This document shows, in pieces, positions 12,334-22,084 of a DNA stretch of 64,000 nucleotides; position 1 is the stretch's first letter, and each line of letters begins with the position of its first letter. Under the pieces are notes generated by a model. That model was not told where the DNA came from and did no database searches. It saw nothing but the letters and a program-made list of their open reading frames with translations. Made by a program: the position numbers and the translations under genes. Location of the stretch: positions 303,501 through 367,500 of the forward strand of contig JAJAGP010000348.1 in NCBI GenBank assembly GCA_025084515.1, in the 5' to 3' direction. The DNA comes from Ancistrus triradiatus (Eukaryota > Chordata > Actinopteri > Siluriformes > Loricariidae).

Positions 12334-12543
12334 TTTTTTGTTTGTTTATTTGGTTTATTTAATATCGCTTTCAACATCAATGGTAGGACACATATTGCGT
12401 ACTGTGACAACAAATTTTCTTCTGCTAAGTGTCTTGAAATGGACCAGGCAGAGACAGGGGTATGTAGTGAAGGTGCCACCTGTGTCTGGATGGTGGACAA
12501 CAAAACTGTGGGAGCTGCTTGTGCTTGTCGGTGGATAAAATGA
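12334..12543 (+). other. Cysteine-rich open frame, unassigned
   Basis: An open frame of about 69 codons begins with a hydrophobic stretch. It then has seven cysteines in its last 50 codons (YCDN, AKCLE, VCSEGATC, ACAC) and ends at a TGA. It has no upstream in-frame ATG, so if real it would be an exon read from a splice acceptor. The pattern resembles a small secreted cysteine-knot domain, but I do not recognise a family. It could equally be chance. Confidence 0.2.
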
Positions 12544-12800
12544 TCCTCTCTACTGGTGGTCTGTCTTGGCCAACCAGAAGCTGTTCACCCTCTGTGTGCC
12601 CTCACAGAACCACTGCTCACAACATCTCCTAACAGCTAGGTCAGAATGGCTTAGATGGCGGGCAGCTCTGTGAAACAACCATCCTGCTTCTCTCAGTCAA
12701 TTGATGCACTCCCTCTCAAAGGCTTTGAACTGGGCAAAATGTCTTCTAGTGGATCATAGAGGCATATCTAGCAGCCAACAATCTCTCCTCAAGAGGTACA

Positions 12801-13300
12801 CTACCCAAAACTAGACTCTGGGAGTGGGGGAAGTACTTTTATGCTCTTTTCTGGCAAGACCCAGTGTCTAATATGACTACACACTAAATCATTTACATAT
12901 CTGCCTGAGATATGAATGCATGCTGAGTTTTCAGAGGAGGTCAGAAGAGGCAACAGGTTTAATTTGAGAAATGTGAAAAGTGGGATGGATACACATGTGT
13001 TTGAGTAGCTTAAGGCGAACGGAAGTGGGTTAATAATTTTAACAATGGGAAAGGGACCAATAAACTGAGGCGCCAACTTCCTGGACTCCAAGCGGAGAGG
13101 AATGTTCTGGGAAGATAGCCAAATGGATTGACCGGGGGAATAAGTGCAGATTGTTCCAAGTGCAGGTGGAGCAGGCCATGACGTACTCCCTCATGCCACT
13201 GTCCAGGATTGGCCACCAGAAGTACCTCTGGGGAAAGAAGGCTGTTTGTCGGGCAACACGGTGGCAGGCAAATCTGGAGCGGTGACCCCAATGGAGTACC
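12801..13300 (-). pseudogene. Gypsy integrase remnant lacking the catalytic core
   Basis: The - strand carries the end of the zinc-binding domain (FWWPILDS, then EYVMACSTC) at about 13225-13150. It then jumps within a few codons to the C-terminal block WLSSQNIPLRLESRKLAP with QFIGPFPIV (about 13120-13030). In intact elements the D,D35E catalytic core of some 150-200 residues lies between these blocks. It is deleted here. Confidence 0.7.
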
Positions 13301-13339
13301 GCAGGCCTCGCGGAGTTGGGGATGTAGAGTTGGTTAGGG

Positions 13340-13782
13340 GGTCAGGATGGTGTCGGTGAAGGGGGAACTCCTTCGGCTGAAAGGGAGAGAGTGTTGGCCT
13401 TGATGTTGCGGGACCCCAGACGATAGGTGAGTGTGAAGTCGAGCCTGGAAAAGAAGAGTGCCCACCTTGCCTGGGTGAGTTCAGCCTCTTCGCTGTCTGG
13501 ATGTAGGCCAGGTTCTTGTGATCGGTGCACACGACAAAGGACTGTTTCATCCCTTCTAACCAGTGCCTCCACTCCTCCAGCGTGAGAAGCTCCCAATTGT
13601 TGACGTCATAGTTGGCTTTGGTGGGGGTAAGGCAACGGAAGAAGAAGGCACAGGGGTGGAGTTTGTTGTCCGGTCCCAAGCGTTGGGAGAGAACGGCCCC
13701 GGTGCCAGAGTCCAATGTGTCCAACTCTATGATGAACTGTCAATGGTAGGGTTAGATGAGGATGGGGGCCGAGGTAAACAGG
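13340..13782 (-). pseudogene. Gypsy RNase H domain
   Basis: - strand frames give DTLDSGTGAVLSQRLGP, LHPCAFFFR, NYDVNNWELL, EEWRHWLEG, VVCTDHKNLAYIQTAKRLN and, after a frameshift, RWALFFSRLDFTLTYR and GSRNIKA. These are the successive blocks of a Ty3/gypsy RNase H. The FTSAPIL start of the domain is cut by the insertion junction at 13782/17078. Confidence 0.8.
13778..13782. repeat. Target-site duplication, left copy (ACAGG)
   Basis: ACAGG is found immediately left of TGTTACG at 13783 and immediately right of CATGACA at 17072. Removing one copy and the DNA between restores the uninterrupted gypsy reading LKDLFTSAPIL on the - strand. Confidence 0.85.
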
Positions 13783-14040
13783 TGTTACGTGCCACAGCCG
13801 AAACGGGATGAAACTACATCGCCCACAATCCCGCGCGCAGGCAAGATGGTTGAAGCTGCACCTGGAACTCGTTGCGTTTTGATCACGGACACTATTTAAA
13901 CGTTACGCGTTCATCAGGGCATCGCAGGAGCATTACTTATGTTGCATGGCCCTGCGTTTATGGTTTCTCCTCGGATTATCCTCGTTGTGGTTGCCAGCTG
14001 GACTATTCCTTCTGCAGATTCATCTGCCCCTGGACTCTGC

Positions 14041-14220
14041 CGTTCACGTTCATCCCAAGGTTTCTTCCACATAACACTTAGGTAGTTTTTCCTTGCCACT
14101 GTCGCCCTAATAGGCTTGCTCAATTTATCATTGGATGTAAATATTAGGAGATAATCTAAACTTTTAAAGTTGCTTTGAGACAATGTTCCATTGTAAAAAG
14201 TAAATAAATCTGACATGACT
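14041..14220 (+). mobile_element. LINE 3'-tail insertion
   Basis: A reverse-oriented copy of the tail seen at 1056-1290. It has the blocks CCTTGCCACTGTCGCC, AGGAGATAATCTAAACTTT, GCTTTGAGACAATGTTCCAT and AATAAATCTGACATGACT. As in the L2-like element, the 3' end is at the TGACATGACT side. Confidence 0.7.
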
Positions 14221-14386
14221 TGGCGTTAGCGTGGCCTAGTCCTTGTTTATTTGCTTTTGCCGAGTGTTCTTTGTTTAAACGCTTGCTTTCGTAGCTTCAC
14301 CTAGCCGGCGTTAGCCTTCCCTCACTCCCCCCTCGTGCCTTTTTGGTTCGCTGTGTTTCTCCTTGTTTCGGATTTGTGTACCTACG

Positions 14387-14438
14387 GCATTATTATTGTT
14401 TTGATTATTATTATTATTATTATTATTATTGCTGAATC

Positions 14439-14485
<47 letters not shown>

Positions 14486-14502
14486 CATTATCATTACTAT
14501 TA
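14387..14502. repeat. (ATT)n microsatellite in the left LTR
   Basis: Two ATT/TTA runs separated by GCTGAATCG, ending in ATCATTATCATTACTATT. The right LTR has the same arrangement at about 16825-16935, so the repeat predates the transposition and expanded separately. Confidence 0.9.
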
Positions 14503-14699
14503 TTTGAATTATCAGCTTGTTGAGCTATTGTTTGTGGTTCCTCGTTTCTGTGCCTTGGGGGAACTGTTAACTGTTAGCTGCAATCGGCTGCCCATGCCTT
14601 GCCACCCGCATGACACCACCCGGATCCTTTCGGTGGGGATCCTGGCCAATGCAGACTATTTTTGGACCAGTGCAGGTCATTTGTTTCTTTTTTTTCTGT

Positions 14700-16340
14700 G
14701 TCCCCACAGGAAGACCTGCAGCATGCTGTGGCCCTCTCCCTCAGAGACAGAGCCCGGCTCTTCAACACTGACCACAGTTCATGCAGGGGACTGTGGAGCA
14801 GTTCCTGGAGGCACTGGAGGCCGAATTCGGTCACCGTCCTATCAATCTCTGCTGCCTTCTTCTGATCAGTCATCTCCATGACCCCCAGCTTGTGGGGTGT
14901 CGGGGAATCCAGGTCGGCACCAGGACCAAGCCAGTTCAGGGTGTGCCCCCTACAGACATCCTCCAGAGCGCCCTCCAGAGTGCTCACTCCGGAGACATTC
15001 CAGATCACCTCCTCACCCACTGATGACGCTTCAAATGCCTCTTCGCTCGCCAAGGACACTCTATGATCTGCCTCGCTTGCCAAGGCCATCCTGCGTGCCA
15101 CTTCGCTCAGCGAAGACACCCTGCGTGACATCTTGCCCGTCGCTGAGGACATCGTGAGCATCACTCCGTCCGCTGAGGATGCCCTGCACACTGCCTCAAT
15201 CACCGTGGGCATCGTTAGCTTCAACCCACCTCCTAAAGATGTGCCTAGCTCCGTGATCGAGCTGCTAGCGCCATGTAACTTAGTGTCCGGGCGACCCGGC
15301 TTGGTAGATGAGCCGCTAGCACCGCGCCATCTGCATCCCAAGCCTTCCGGCCCCTTTTTCAGGTGTGCCATGCTGTTTAACCTTGCTAATGAGCTGCTAG
15401 TGCCAAGCAAATGGTGCTTAGCCCCGTTTGTACGCCTGCCAGCCCCGTCTCCAAGCTCTTTGCGACACTTAGCTCCGAAGATGAGCCGCTGGGACCTCAT
15501 ATACCGGTGATTGGCCCACTAGCCGCACTTCCAAGTTAGCTCCGCTGATGAGCCATTAATGCCCCGCAGCACCGTATTCGAACCGCTAATGTCCGGTGAT
15601 CCTGATGTGGAGCGCATCTGCCCCATGTCCAAGCACGCCATCCCTTACAACCTCATAGACATGCCGCCGGCGTCGGGCAGCCCCGTATCTGAGTGCGCCG
15701 TGCCTCCTAGCTTCGCGGCAGGTCTCGTTTCCCTCACCCCTAAGTGCGACGAGCCCGTTAGCCTGGTAACTGAGCCGTTAACACTGCCTAGTACCGTATC
15801 TGAGCCCGAGGGTTCCGCCTCGATACCACTGGCGCCTCTCAGGTCTGTCCGGGAACATGCTTGCCTCATATCGGAGCACGCCATGCTTTAAAGTCTGTAG
15901 ATGCGCTGTCAGCATCATGCAGCCTCGTTCCTGAGCATGCCGTGTCCTAGCCTGGTGCTAATTGCGGGTCAGCGTCAGAACCCCGTAGCTCACAGTTTCT
16001 GCCCATTGGCCCTGTTCTCAAGCCTCATGCCCCGCTGGACCTCGCCTCCGGATCTTGTTGTGCCTGCACCTGACCTGCACCTGACTGCGTACACGTGCCG
16101 CCTATGATCAAGAGGGAGCTTCCGGACATTGTACCTCCCAGAGGGACCTCCCAAGAGGTCACCAGCTCCTGAGGGACCTCCCTGGAGGCCACCAGTCCCA
16201 ACGGGGCCATCCCTGAGGTCTGCTGTTCCAGTGGGGCCCCCCCAGACGTCCTCAGTCCCAGTGCCCATGACAAGGTCTACGTCAGTACCAGTATTGCCCG
16301 CTCCAGCACCGAGATCATCCAGTCCTCTCCACCCCGCCTA
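14700..16340 (+). pseudogene. Repetitive proline/serine-rich coding remnant of the nested element
   Basis: Open stretches in changing + frames begin with a short acidic-helical segment (DLQHAVALSLRDRARLF, VEQFLEALEAEFG) that resembles a gag start. Degenerate repeats of about ten residues then follow at 15040-15210 (SLAKDTL, SLAKAIL, SLSEDTL, VAEDIV, SAEDAL). After these come alanine/proline-rich text and proline repeats at 16129-16260 (EGPPKRSPAP, EGPPWRPPVP). A 308-codon open frame also exists on the - strand (14574-15500) but shows no known motif. I consider the + strand the likelier coding strand. Confidence 0.4.
16129..16270 (+). repeat. Minisatellite, unit about 24-27 bp
   Basis: Repeated GGACCTCCC-AAGAGGTCACCAG-type units. 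On the + strand they encode a Pro-rich P-x-G-P-P repeat. Confidence 0.7.
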
Positions 16341-16469
16341 AAGGTCATCTAGAGGGCTCCGATGGAGGATGATCACCTTTGCTTCTGGGACCCCCAAGGG
16401 ACCGAACTCGCTCTCGTCTCAGACTCTCCGTCCATCCTCCAACCACCCATCCATGTCAGGTGCAATTAT

Positions 16470-16625
16470 CGTGTTTAGAAGCCTGGTTCATGTTTAGCCT
16501 AACCTTGTTCATGTTTAGAAGCCTTGTTCATGCATAAAGCGCTTTAGCCAAGCCTTGTTAATGTTTAGCCTAGCCTTGTTCATGTTTAGAAGCCTGGTTT
16601 ATGTTAGCCTGGCATATGATTTATG
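16470..16625. repeat. Tandem CATGTTTAG...AGCCT repeats
   Basis: At least six variant units built on TTCATGTTTAGAAGCCTGG or the shorter TTCATGTTTAGCCTAACC form precede the part of the right LTR that matches the left LTR. They have no counterpart in the left LTR. Confidence 0.65.
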
Positions 16626-16845
16626 TTAGCCTGGCGTAGTCCTTGTTTATTCACTTTTTCCAGGCGTTCTTTGTTTAGACGGTTGCTTTTGTAGCTTCGC
16701 CTAGCCGGCGTTAGCCTTCAGCTTCCCATGGGTCTCCCGGCCGGAGTTAGCCTTCCCTCGCTTCCCCCACCTGCCTTTTTGGTTTGCTGTGTTTCTCCTT
16801 CTTTGAGATTTGTGTACCTCCAGCATTATTATCATTTTCATTGTA

Positions 16846-16889
<44 letters not shown>

Positions 16890-17072
16890 TGCTGACTCGT
16901 TATTGTTATTATGATTATCATTATCATTACTATTATTTGAATTATCAGCTTGTTGTGCTATTGTTTTCAGGTGCCTCATTTCTGTGCCTTGGGGGAACTG
17001 TTAAACAAAGTCTTGCCCTTTTTTCGATCTGAGACCTGCATTCGCCTGCCCATGCCTCACCGCCCCATGACA
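16624..17072 (+). repeat. Right LTR of the nested element (matched part)
   Basis: Direct copy of 14222-14615 with moderate divergence and extra blocks, ending CATGACA before the ACAGG duplication. The true 5' edge of this LTR is unclear. A TGTCAGG at about 16455 is one candidate. Confidence 0.6.
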
Positions 17073-17077
17073 ACAGG
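17073..17077. repeat. Target-site duplication, right copy (ACAGG)
   Basis: Partner of 13778-13782. It joins directly to the gypsy coding sequence TCCTTGAGG. Confidence 0.85.
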
Positions 17078-18156
17078 TCCTTGAGGAATTTAAATGTCTT
17101 GTTTGCCTCCAGGGACCAGCTAAACGGAGACTTAGTGAGGAGAGTCAAGCGTGCCACCACCTTGCTATAAAATCCATGATGAAGTGGCAGTAGAAGTTGG
17201 AGAAGCATAGGAAGAACTGCAGTTCCTTCTGACACGAGGGAGTCGGCCACTCTGCCACTGCCTTGATCTTGGTGGAGTCTGGATTGATGCATGAATCTGA
17301 GGAAAGTGCCAGTGTCCCCATGGAACTCTCATTTCTCTGCCTTGAGGAACAGACGATTCTCTAGGAGCCAAGCCAGGACCTGATGAACGTGCCCGATGTG
17401 TTCCTCTCTGGTTTTGGAAAAGATGAGGATGTCATCTAGGTAGACAAACATGAATTGATTAAAAAAGTCCCTCAGGACATCATTCACCAGGGTCTGGAAG
17501 ACAGTGGGGGCATTGGTGAGACTGAAAGGCATAAAATTGTACTCAAAATGGCCTAGAGGAGTGTTGAATGCCATCTTCCACTCAACTCTTTCTTTGATCT
17601 GCACCAGGTGGTAGGCATTGCGGAGGTCCAGCTTGGACAAGATGGTGGCTTCCTGTAGGATATCAAAAGCCGAGGAGATGAGAGGAAGCAGGTACTTGTT
17701 CTTAGTAGTGATGTTATTGAGACCTCTGTAGTCAATGCAGGGCCTGAGGAATCCATCCTTCTTGGAGATGAAGAAAAACCCCGCAGCCATTGAAGAGGAG
17801 GAAGGTTGGATGAGATCAGTAGCCTGACAGTCAGTTATATATTCCTCTATAGCCTCTCTTTCAGGCCGGGACAAATTGTAAAGGTGGCAGGGGAGCCCAA
17901 GGGAGCAGGTCAAAGGCACAGTCATAGGGCCAGTGGCTCGGTCTTGGCTCGGTCTTTGCTGAAGACCTTGAGGAGGCTGTGGTAATCCTGGGGCACCCTG
18001 GACAGGTCTGCAGGGGGGTTCAGCCCAAGAAGTGCGAGCAGGAACAGCAGACTGTAGACGGAATTGGTGGCAGAAAAATTCCAGAGGTTGCAGAGTCCTT
18101 CCGAGTTTGGTGGTGACGTCCAGATCCATAAGGTTGTCCTCCGCTCCAGAGACCAT
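17078..18156 (-). pseudogene. Gypsy protease remnant, reverse transcriptase and connection
   Basis: A 275-codon open frame (17329-18156) starts inside the protease. The catalytic Asp-Ser-Gly appears as Val-Ser-Gly (MVSGAEDNLMD), so the protease would be dead. RT blocks follow: AIEEYITDCQATDLIQPSSS, FFISKKDG, RPCIDYRGLN, SKLDLRNAYH, AFNTPLGHFEY, MPFSLTNAPTVFQ and the active-site box YLDDILIFS. Below 17329 the connection region continues in shifted frames to SLEANKTFKFLKDL at the insertion junction. Length and order match Ty3/gypsy. Frameshifts show it is inactive. Confidence 0.85.
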
Positions 18157-18212
18157 GAAAGCATTGATTGGAGAGTGGATTGTCAGAGGTAGTGCTCAGC
18201 AGGACCCCACAT

Positions 18213-18866
18213 TTACTGGCGAGCTCGCCCTTTTGGGTGGATGGGGCATAGGTCAATCAGGCGTCCAGATTGTCCACAGTATAAGCAGACTCCTCCCTGA
18301 ATCTGTTTAGAACGTTCCTGGGAGGTGAGCCTTATGCAGCCCAACTGCATGGGTTCAGGTCCATTCCTGGAATCAGGATCCAGGGCTAAGAGCAAGGGGG
18401 ACTGTGAAGGTGTGGGTCTGGGATGGGTCAGCGTGGGAGCCCTTTACAACCGGTGTTCGTGCAGGCGTCAGTCCAGACCCACCTACCTGGGTCTGGAGGT
18501 CAGGAGGTTCATCATGGTCCACCAATTCATCTTTCAGGTGTTCACAAAGCCTCTTACGGAATGCTCTGCACAGAGCAGAGTCATTCCTACTGGCGTCAGC
18601 AGCTAGCGACCAGAATTCAGTGATGTAGTTGGCAGACTGAGGTCCAGTGTGCAGAGGGTGCTGAGACCGGGAAGAACAGAAGAACAGGAGGAGGAGTGTG
18701 ACGAGCGATTGGAGTGTTGCTTCCAGCTGGATAAGATTAATAGCAGTTGAGTATCCAGTGAACTGGGGATCAGATCGGGTAAGATGAGATGGATGACCAG
18801 CAAGGAATGGCAAGAAATAGAAATGAACAAAAACAGACTTTCAGGAATAGGGTAAAAAATAAACAT
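18213..18866 (-). pseudogene. Gypsy gag remnant with damaged zinc knuckle
   Basis: - strand frames show gag blocks such as ALCRAFRKRLCEHLKDEL and ELVDHDEP. About 100 codons on comes CLYCGQSGRLIDLC. In related elements this is a CX2CX4HX4C knuckle, but the histidine position is replaced here. Several frame shifts separate the pieces. Confidence 0.65.
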
Positions 18867-18899
18867 AAAACATGCAAGCCAGAACTAGAAAGCACATTG

Positions 18900-20075
18900 G
18901 AGCATGAATGATACCAGGAACATTAACTGATGATCTGGGAGGCCGGCATTCTTAAGCAGTGGTTATTTGCTGTTGCAATGACGATCAGGTGCGCAGATGA
19001 TCGGGGAATAGCGGTGGTTGGAGGATCACAGAATGATGATGTAACCCTGATTATTTAGCCAATTTCCTGCCGTAATGTAATGCATGTGTACTTGAACAAG
19101 TTCATTAAGATGTAGTTTCTATCTTTCGCCCCTTGGCGGCAGCCTACTAAGACACGTTAGTGGGAAGTGTTTTTTTCCTTTTTTTTCCCTCTTCGTTGTT
19201 GTTGGTATTGCTATGCTGAGTAAGCACTGGAAAAGAGAAGGAAGACCGCGAGATAAACTCAATATAATCTCAAGGACTTGTAGATGTTGTTGAGCTGTGA
19301 GAAGCTTGAACTTGGATCTTAGAGGTTGTCTCGGCTGGTTTTATAGATGTTGTTCTGGATCTGGGTTTCTGAAGTCTGTTCCTTCGTCTCGTCGGTTGTG
19401 GTTGTCCTGGTGCCTGATTCCTGGGTCTCAACCCCCCCCCCCCCCCACTAACAGCGCTCCAGCAGCTTCCTTGGACATCCTTGTGTTGAACACTGAGTAG
19501 AAAAAGCGGCGGCAGGTTGATTCTTCATTTTTTTTGAGTGCACTCGGGTATGCTTTTGAACTTTGGGTTGGGATTTGCTTTGATTTTCCTGAGATCTCAG
19601 AGGTACCTGGTTGTTTTGGGATATTATATGTTGTATTGAAAACCTGCTGCTGTTAATGCTTTGTGACCTGAGTATTTGACCTGCAATAATTAATCACATT
19701 TTCTACATCTGAACTCTGGCTTGTTGTCTTGTGTCACATTAGGGTGGAGTCTATAAGTTGTATGGGGCTTAGTTCCAGCCAATGTCTTCACCGGATCTAG
19801 ATTTAGATAACCCTATCTCTTGACTCGTAGTGCTTTTGCAAGCACATTGGGGTTACAATGAGGTAGAACGTCCTGCCAATCAAACTCTGGGAAAGCAAGC
19901 ACAAACACATGGCACACTTGAAAAAAAGAACACAAACAATAGCACAGAGGGAGAGAAACGGGGAGAAGATGGATCAGATGAAAAGGACCAAAAACAGAAA
20001 AAGCAGAGGTGGTCCCAGAGCCATCCCTGACACATCCAGACTTGAGCCATCCCTGACACACAGAAATGAGCCAGA
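18900..20075. other. Intergenic or LTR-like sequence, no gene recognised
   Basis: The first 175 bases may be the 5' LTR of the gypsy element. A run of 15 C lies at 19432-19446. I see nothing else assignable. Confidence 0.35.
19432..19446. repeat. Poly-C tract
   Basis: Fifteen consecutive C. On the opposite strand this is a G run that could form unusual structures. Confidence 0.95.
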
Positions 20076-20079
20076 CTGC

Positions 20080-20152
20080 TGTACCTGGGATTCAACCCAG
20101 GGCCTTTCTGTTAGTGGACGATGCTACCTACCAAGCCACTGTGCCACCCACC
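20080..20152 (-). mobile_element. tRNA-derived SINE head
   Basis: On the - strand the sequence begins GGTGGCACAGTGGCTTGGTAG, an internal A box. It reaches GGTTGAATCCC (20087-20097 reversed), a B box. This is the spacing of a tRNA-derived RNA polymerase III promoter in fish SINEs. It is not a functional tRNA, because the acceptor stem does not pair. Confidence 0.65.
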
Positions 20153-20159
20153 ACTATAA

Positions 20160-21620
20160 TTAATTGATGGTATATGAATGGAGCTTCCCTTATTTTGTAC
20201 AGACATCTTTGATTTGTTAAGGGGTATTAGTTTTAAAGATACAATTACATTAAAGATCAGTTTGACCACATTTCTGTTAATATGTTAATAGGAACTCATA
20301 CCACATAAACATGTTCCTATTCATCATGTTTTATGGGTTTTTTGAGTAAACCTCAGCATTGTCATGTAAAGGATGCTTCAGAGCACTCTCCTGACATCTA
20401 GTGTCATATTATCTAAAACTGACCTTTGCTCAAAATCAAAGTTAATTGCATTTCTATAACACTTTATGCTTGATTACAAAACAAAAGTATAGTTATAATC
20501 ATTCGATGTTAAATACTTGCTGTCTATGACTATCTGTGACAGTGTTTGTTTAAATCTCCATTACAAAACCATATTTTTACATAGCATATTATACATATTA
20601 CACATTACATTACATATTAGAATTTAAGATGATTTTAAGTCCACTATTGAGATCATAGCTAAAAAATAAACATGAAAGGAAAATTGCATGAGTGAAGAAA
20701 CTGAAAGTGTCAGGTGGAAGACTCACAGTGTGACGCGAAGCAGTGAAAGAAATCAATCTAGCAGTCTAGCACAAAAAGCTTAAATAAATGTATGAATAAT
20801 AAATAATTTATGCCACACTAAATTTATGTATATGGTCTTAGATGATGGGGCTGGATTTGAAAACTGGTCCTTACCGAACACCTACCACCATTAATTATTA
20901 TGTATACTTATGTTTCTATGAATTAGTAATTATTACAATTTAGTGTACAATAGCTAAGAAATAAAAGAATAAGAAGGAGCAAAGCAACAGTTTCCAGATG
21001 TAAAGGAAGCCCAGTATCGGTAATTACTGTCATTATGAGGCATCTATCTATAGAGGCACTTGTTGCACAGGAGGAAGATGCTATTGAGATAACTGTAAAC
21101 AGGATGTCGAAAGACCTACGCATAGTCAATAAGACGATTACATTGCATGATATCACTAATCCACTGTATGATAGATACCAAGGTAACATATGATTTGGAC
21201 TTTGTAAAGTTAATTTTGTAGCCATTGGCTGATTTTTTCATAGTCATTACATCAGTGTTTGCTTTATTACAACCCCAAGTCAGAAAGCTACTGTACGGAG
21301 CAGATACTAGTCGGGGCGAAAGCAGAACAGAGGAACTAACTCTCCACAGGGACAGGAACAAATTAGTGGAAAAGAAAGCCACTAACCATGCTCGTAGCGT
21401 CGTGGTGGGCGCGAAGTACAAACTGAAAGCATTTTAATAGTGGAAGTGCTTCGTGATTGCTTGGCAACAGCTGGGCAGGCTACAGCAAGCAAAGGGTCGA
21501 CCCGTGCGCAGATTGTCGAAGCAAAGTGGGTGAACAGGAACTGGACAGCCGTGCTGTTCCCACATAGATAGGACAACACAGGCTTAAAGAAAATCGTGCA
21601 TTCGCCCTAATAAGCCACAG
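20160..21620. other. Intergenic, no gene recognised
   Basis: Two overlapping open frames on the - strand (20923-21421) encode hydrophobic text without family motifs. I do not call a gene. Confidence 0.35.
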
Positions 21621-21632
21621 GCTTCACGCTGA

Positions 21633-21752
21633 AGCCCGAGGGGTCTGGGGGATAAAAGAGCGGGCGAGAACTGCCATGAATGTGGCAAGGAAGGCCACGA
21701 GGCAGGCTGTGAGTGTAAGGACTGGCCGGTGGATAATGGACCACGGATCTAG
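21633..21752 (+). pseudogene. Short frame with a CCHC zinc knuckle (gag-like remnant)
   Basis: Between two stops this frame of about 39 codons contains CHECGKEGHEAGC (21672-21710), a perfect CX2CX4HX4C knuckle with the usual CGKEGH core. Such knuckles mark retroelement nucleocapsid and some LINE ORF1 proteins. Nothing else of a retroelement is recognised nearby. The overlapping frame is open longer (from before 21600 to 21950) but has no motif. Confidence 0.35.
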
Positions 21753-22084
21753 CCCTATGCTACCGACTACGGCCCTACTGAACCTCGAGCCTTGCGACTC
21801 TACACCGCTGGCCCTCTTCCAAGGGCTAGCTACCACTGGCCCTGCGGGATTGAGGTTCAATGAGGGAGTGAAGGTAAGTGGCGCTGGCTATTCTTTACTC
21901 ACAAAAATCACAGTGATAAGCTTGAATTCACCTGATTCATGCTTTTTCTAACTACATGTCAGAGTCACAACATGGCAGATCAATCAAGACTGACATTGTG
22001 TATGACGTGCTGGGAACATAAACTGTAAGGTAAACCCTACGACTGATTGGAAAGTAGAGGGGTATAGCTGTGTTCTCTGTGTGC

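Larger units (their letters stand above)
13783..14615 (+). repeat. Left LTR of the nested element
   Basis: Starts TGTTACGTGCC and ends CATGACA. The last 390 bases match the right LTR, with shared blocks AGTCCTTGTTTATT, CTAGCCGGCGTTAGCCTTCC, an ATT microsatellite, ATTTGAATTATCAGCTTGTT and CTGTGCCTTGGGGGAACTGT. The first 430 bases do not match the corresponding side of the right LTR. They include a LINE tail at 14041-14220. Confidence 0.65.
13783..17072 (+). mobile_element. Nested 3.3 kb LTR-type element inside the gypsy pol
   Basis: The insertion begins TG and ends CA, is flanked by 5-bp ACAGG duplications, and carries two direct terminal copies of a sequence of about 400 bp (about 14222-14615 and 16624-17072). 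These are hallmarks of LTR retrotransposons. No reverse transcriptase, integrase or protease is visible inside, so it is non-autonomous. The interior is GC-rich, proline-rich and repetitive. The orientation is taken from the better peptide-like reading on the + strand and is not certain. Confidence 0.75.
12801..19075 (-). mobile_element. Degraded Ty3/gypsy LTR retrotransposon, split by a later insertion
   Basis: Read on the - strand in the order 19.0 to 17.07 kb and then 13.78 to 12.80 kb, the element shows gag, a CCHC-like knuckle, a protease remnant, reverse transcriptase, RNase H and ends of integrase. This is the gag-pol order of fish Ty3/gypsy elements. Stops and frameshifts interrupt it throughout. 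The region 13783-17072 is a foreign insertion. Outer LTRs are not clear. Sequence at about 18900-19075 could be the 5' LTR, but no matching copy is seen below 12800, so the left boundary is approximate. Confidence 0.82.

Noticed and set aside
13144..13811. Open frames on the + strand at 13144-13359 and 13563-13811
   Set aside because: They are antisense to the gypsy integrase and RNase H remnants on the - strand.
14387..14510. Poly-Leu/Ile/Tyr peptides in open frames at 14335-14881
   Set aside because: They are translations of the ATT microsatellite in the LTR.
20080..20152. Functional tRNA gene on the - strand
   Set aside because: A and B boxes are present, but the acceptor and anticodon stems do not pair, so a SINE head fits better.
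20923..21421. Hydrophobic - strand frames suggesting membrane proteins
   Set aside because: AT-rich DNA readily gives hydrophobic frames, and no family motif or splice structure supports them.
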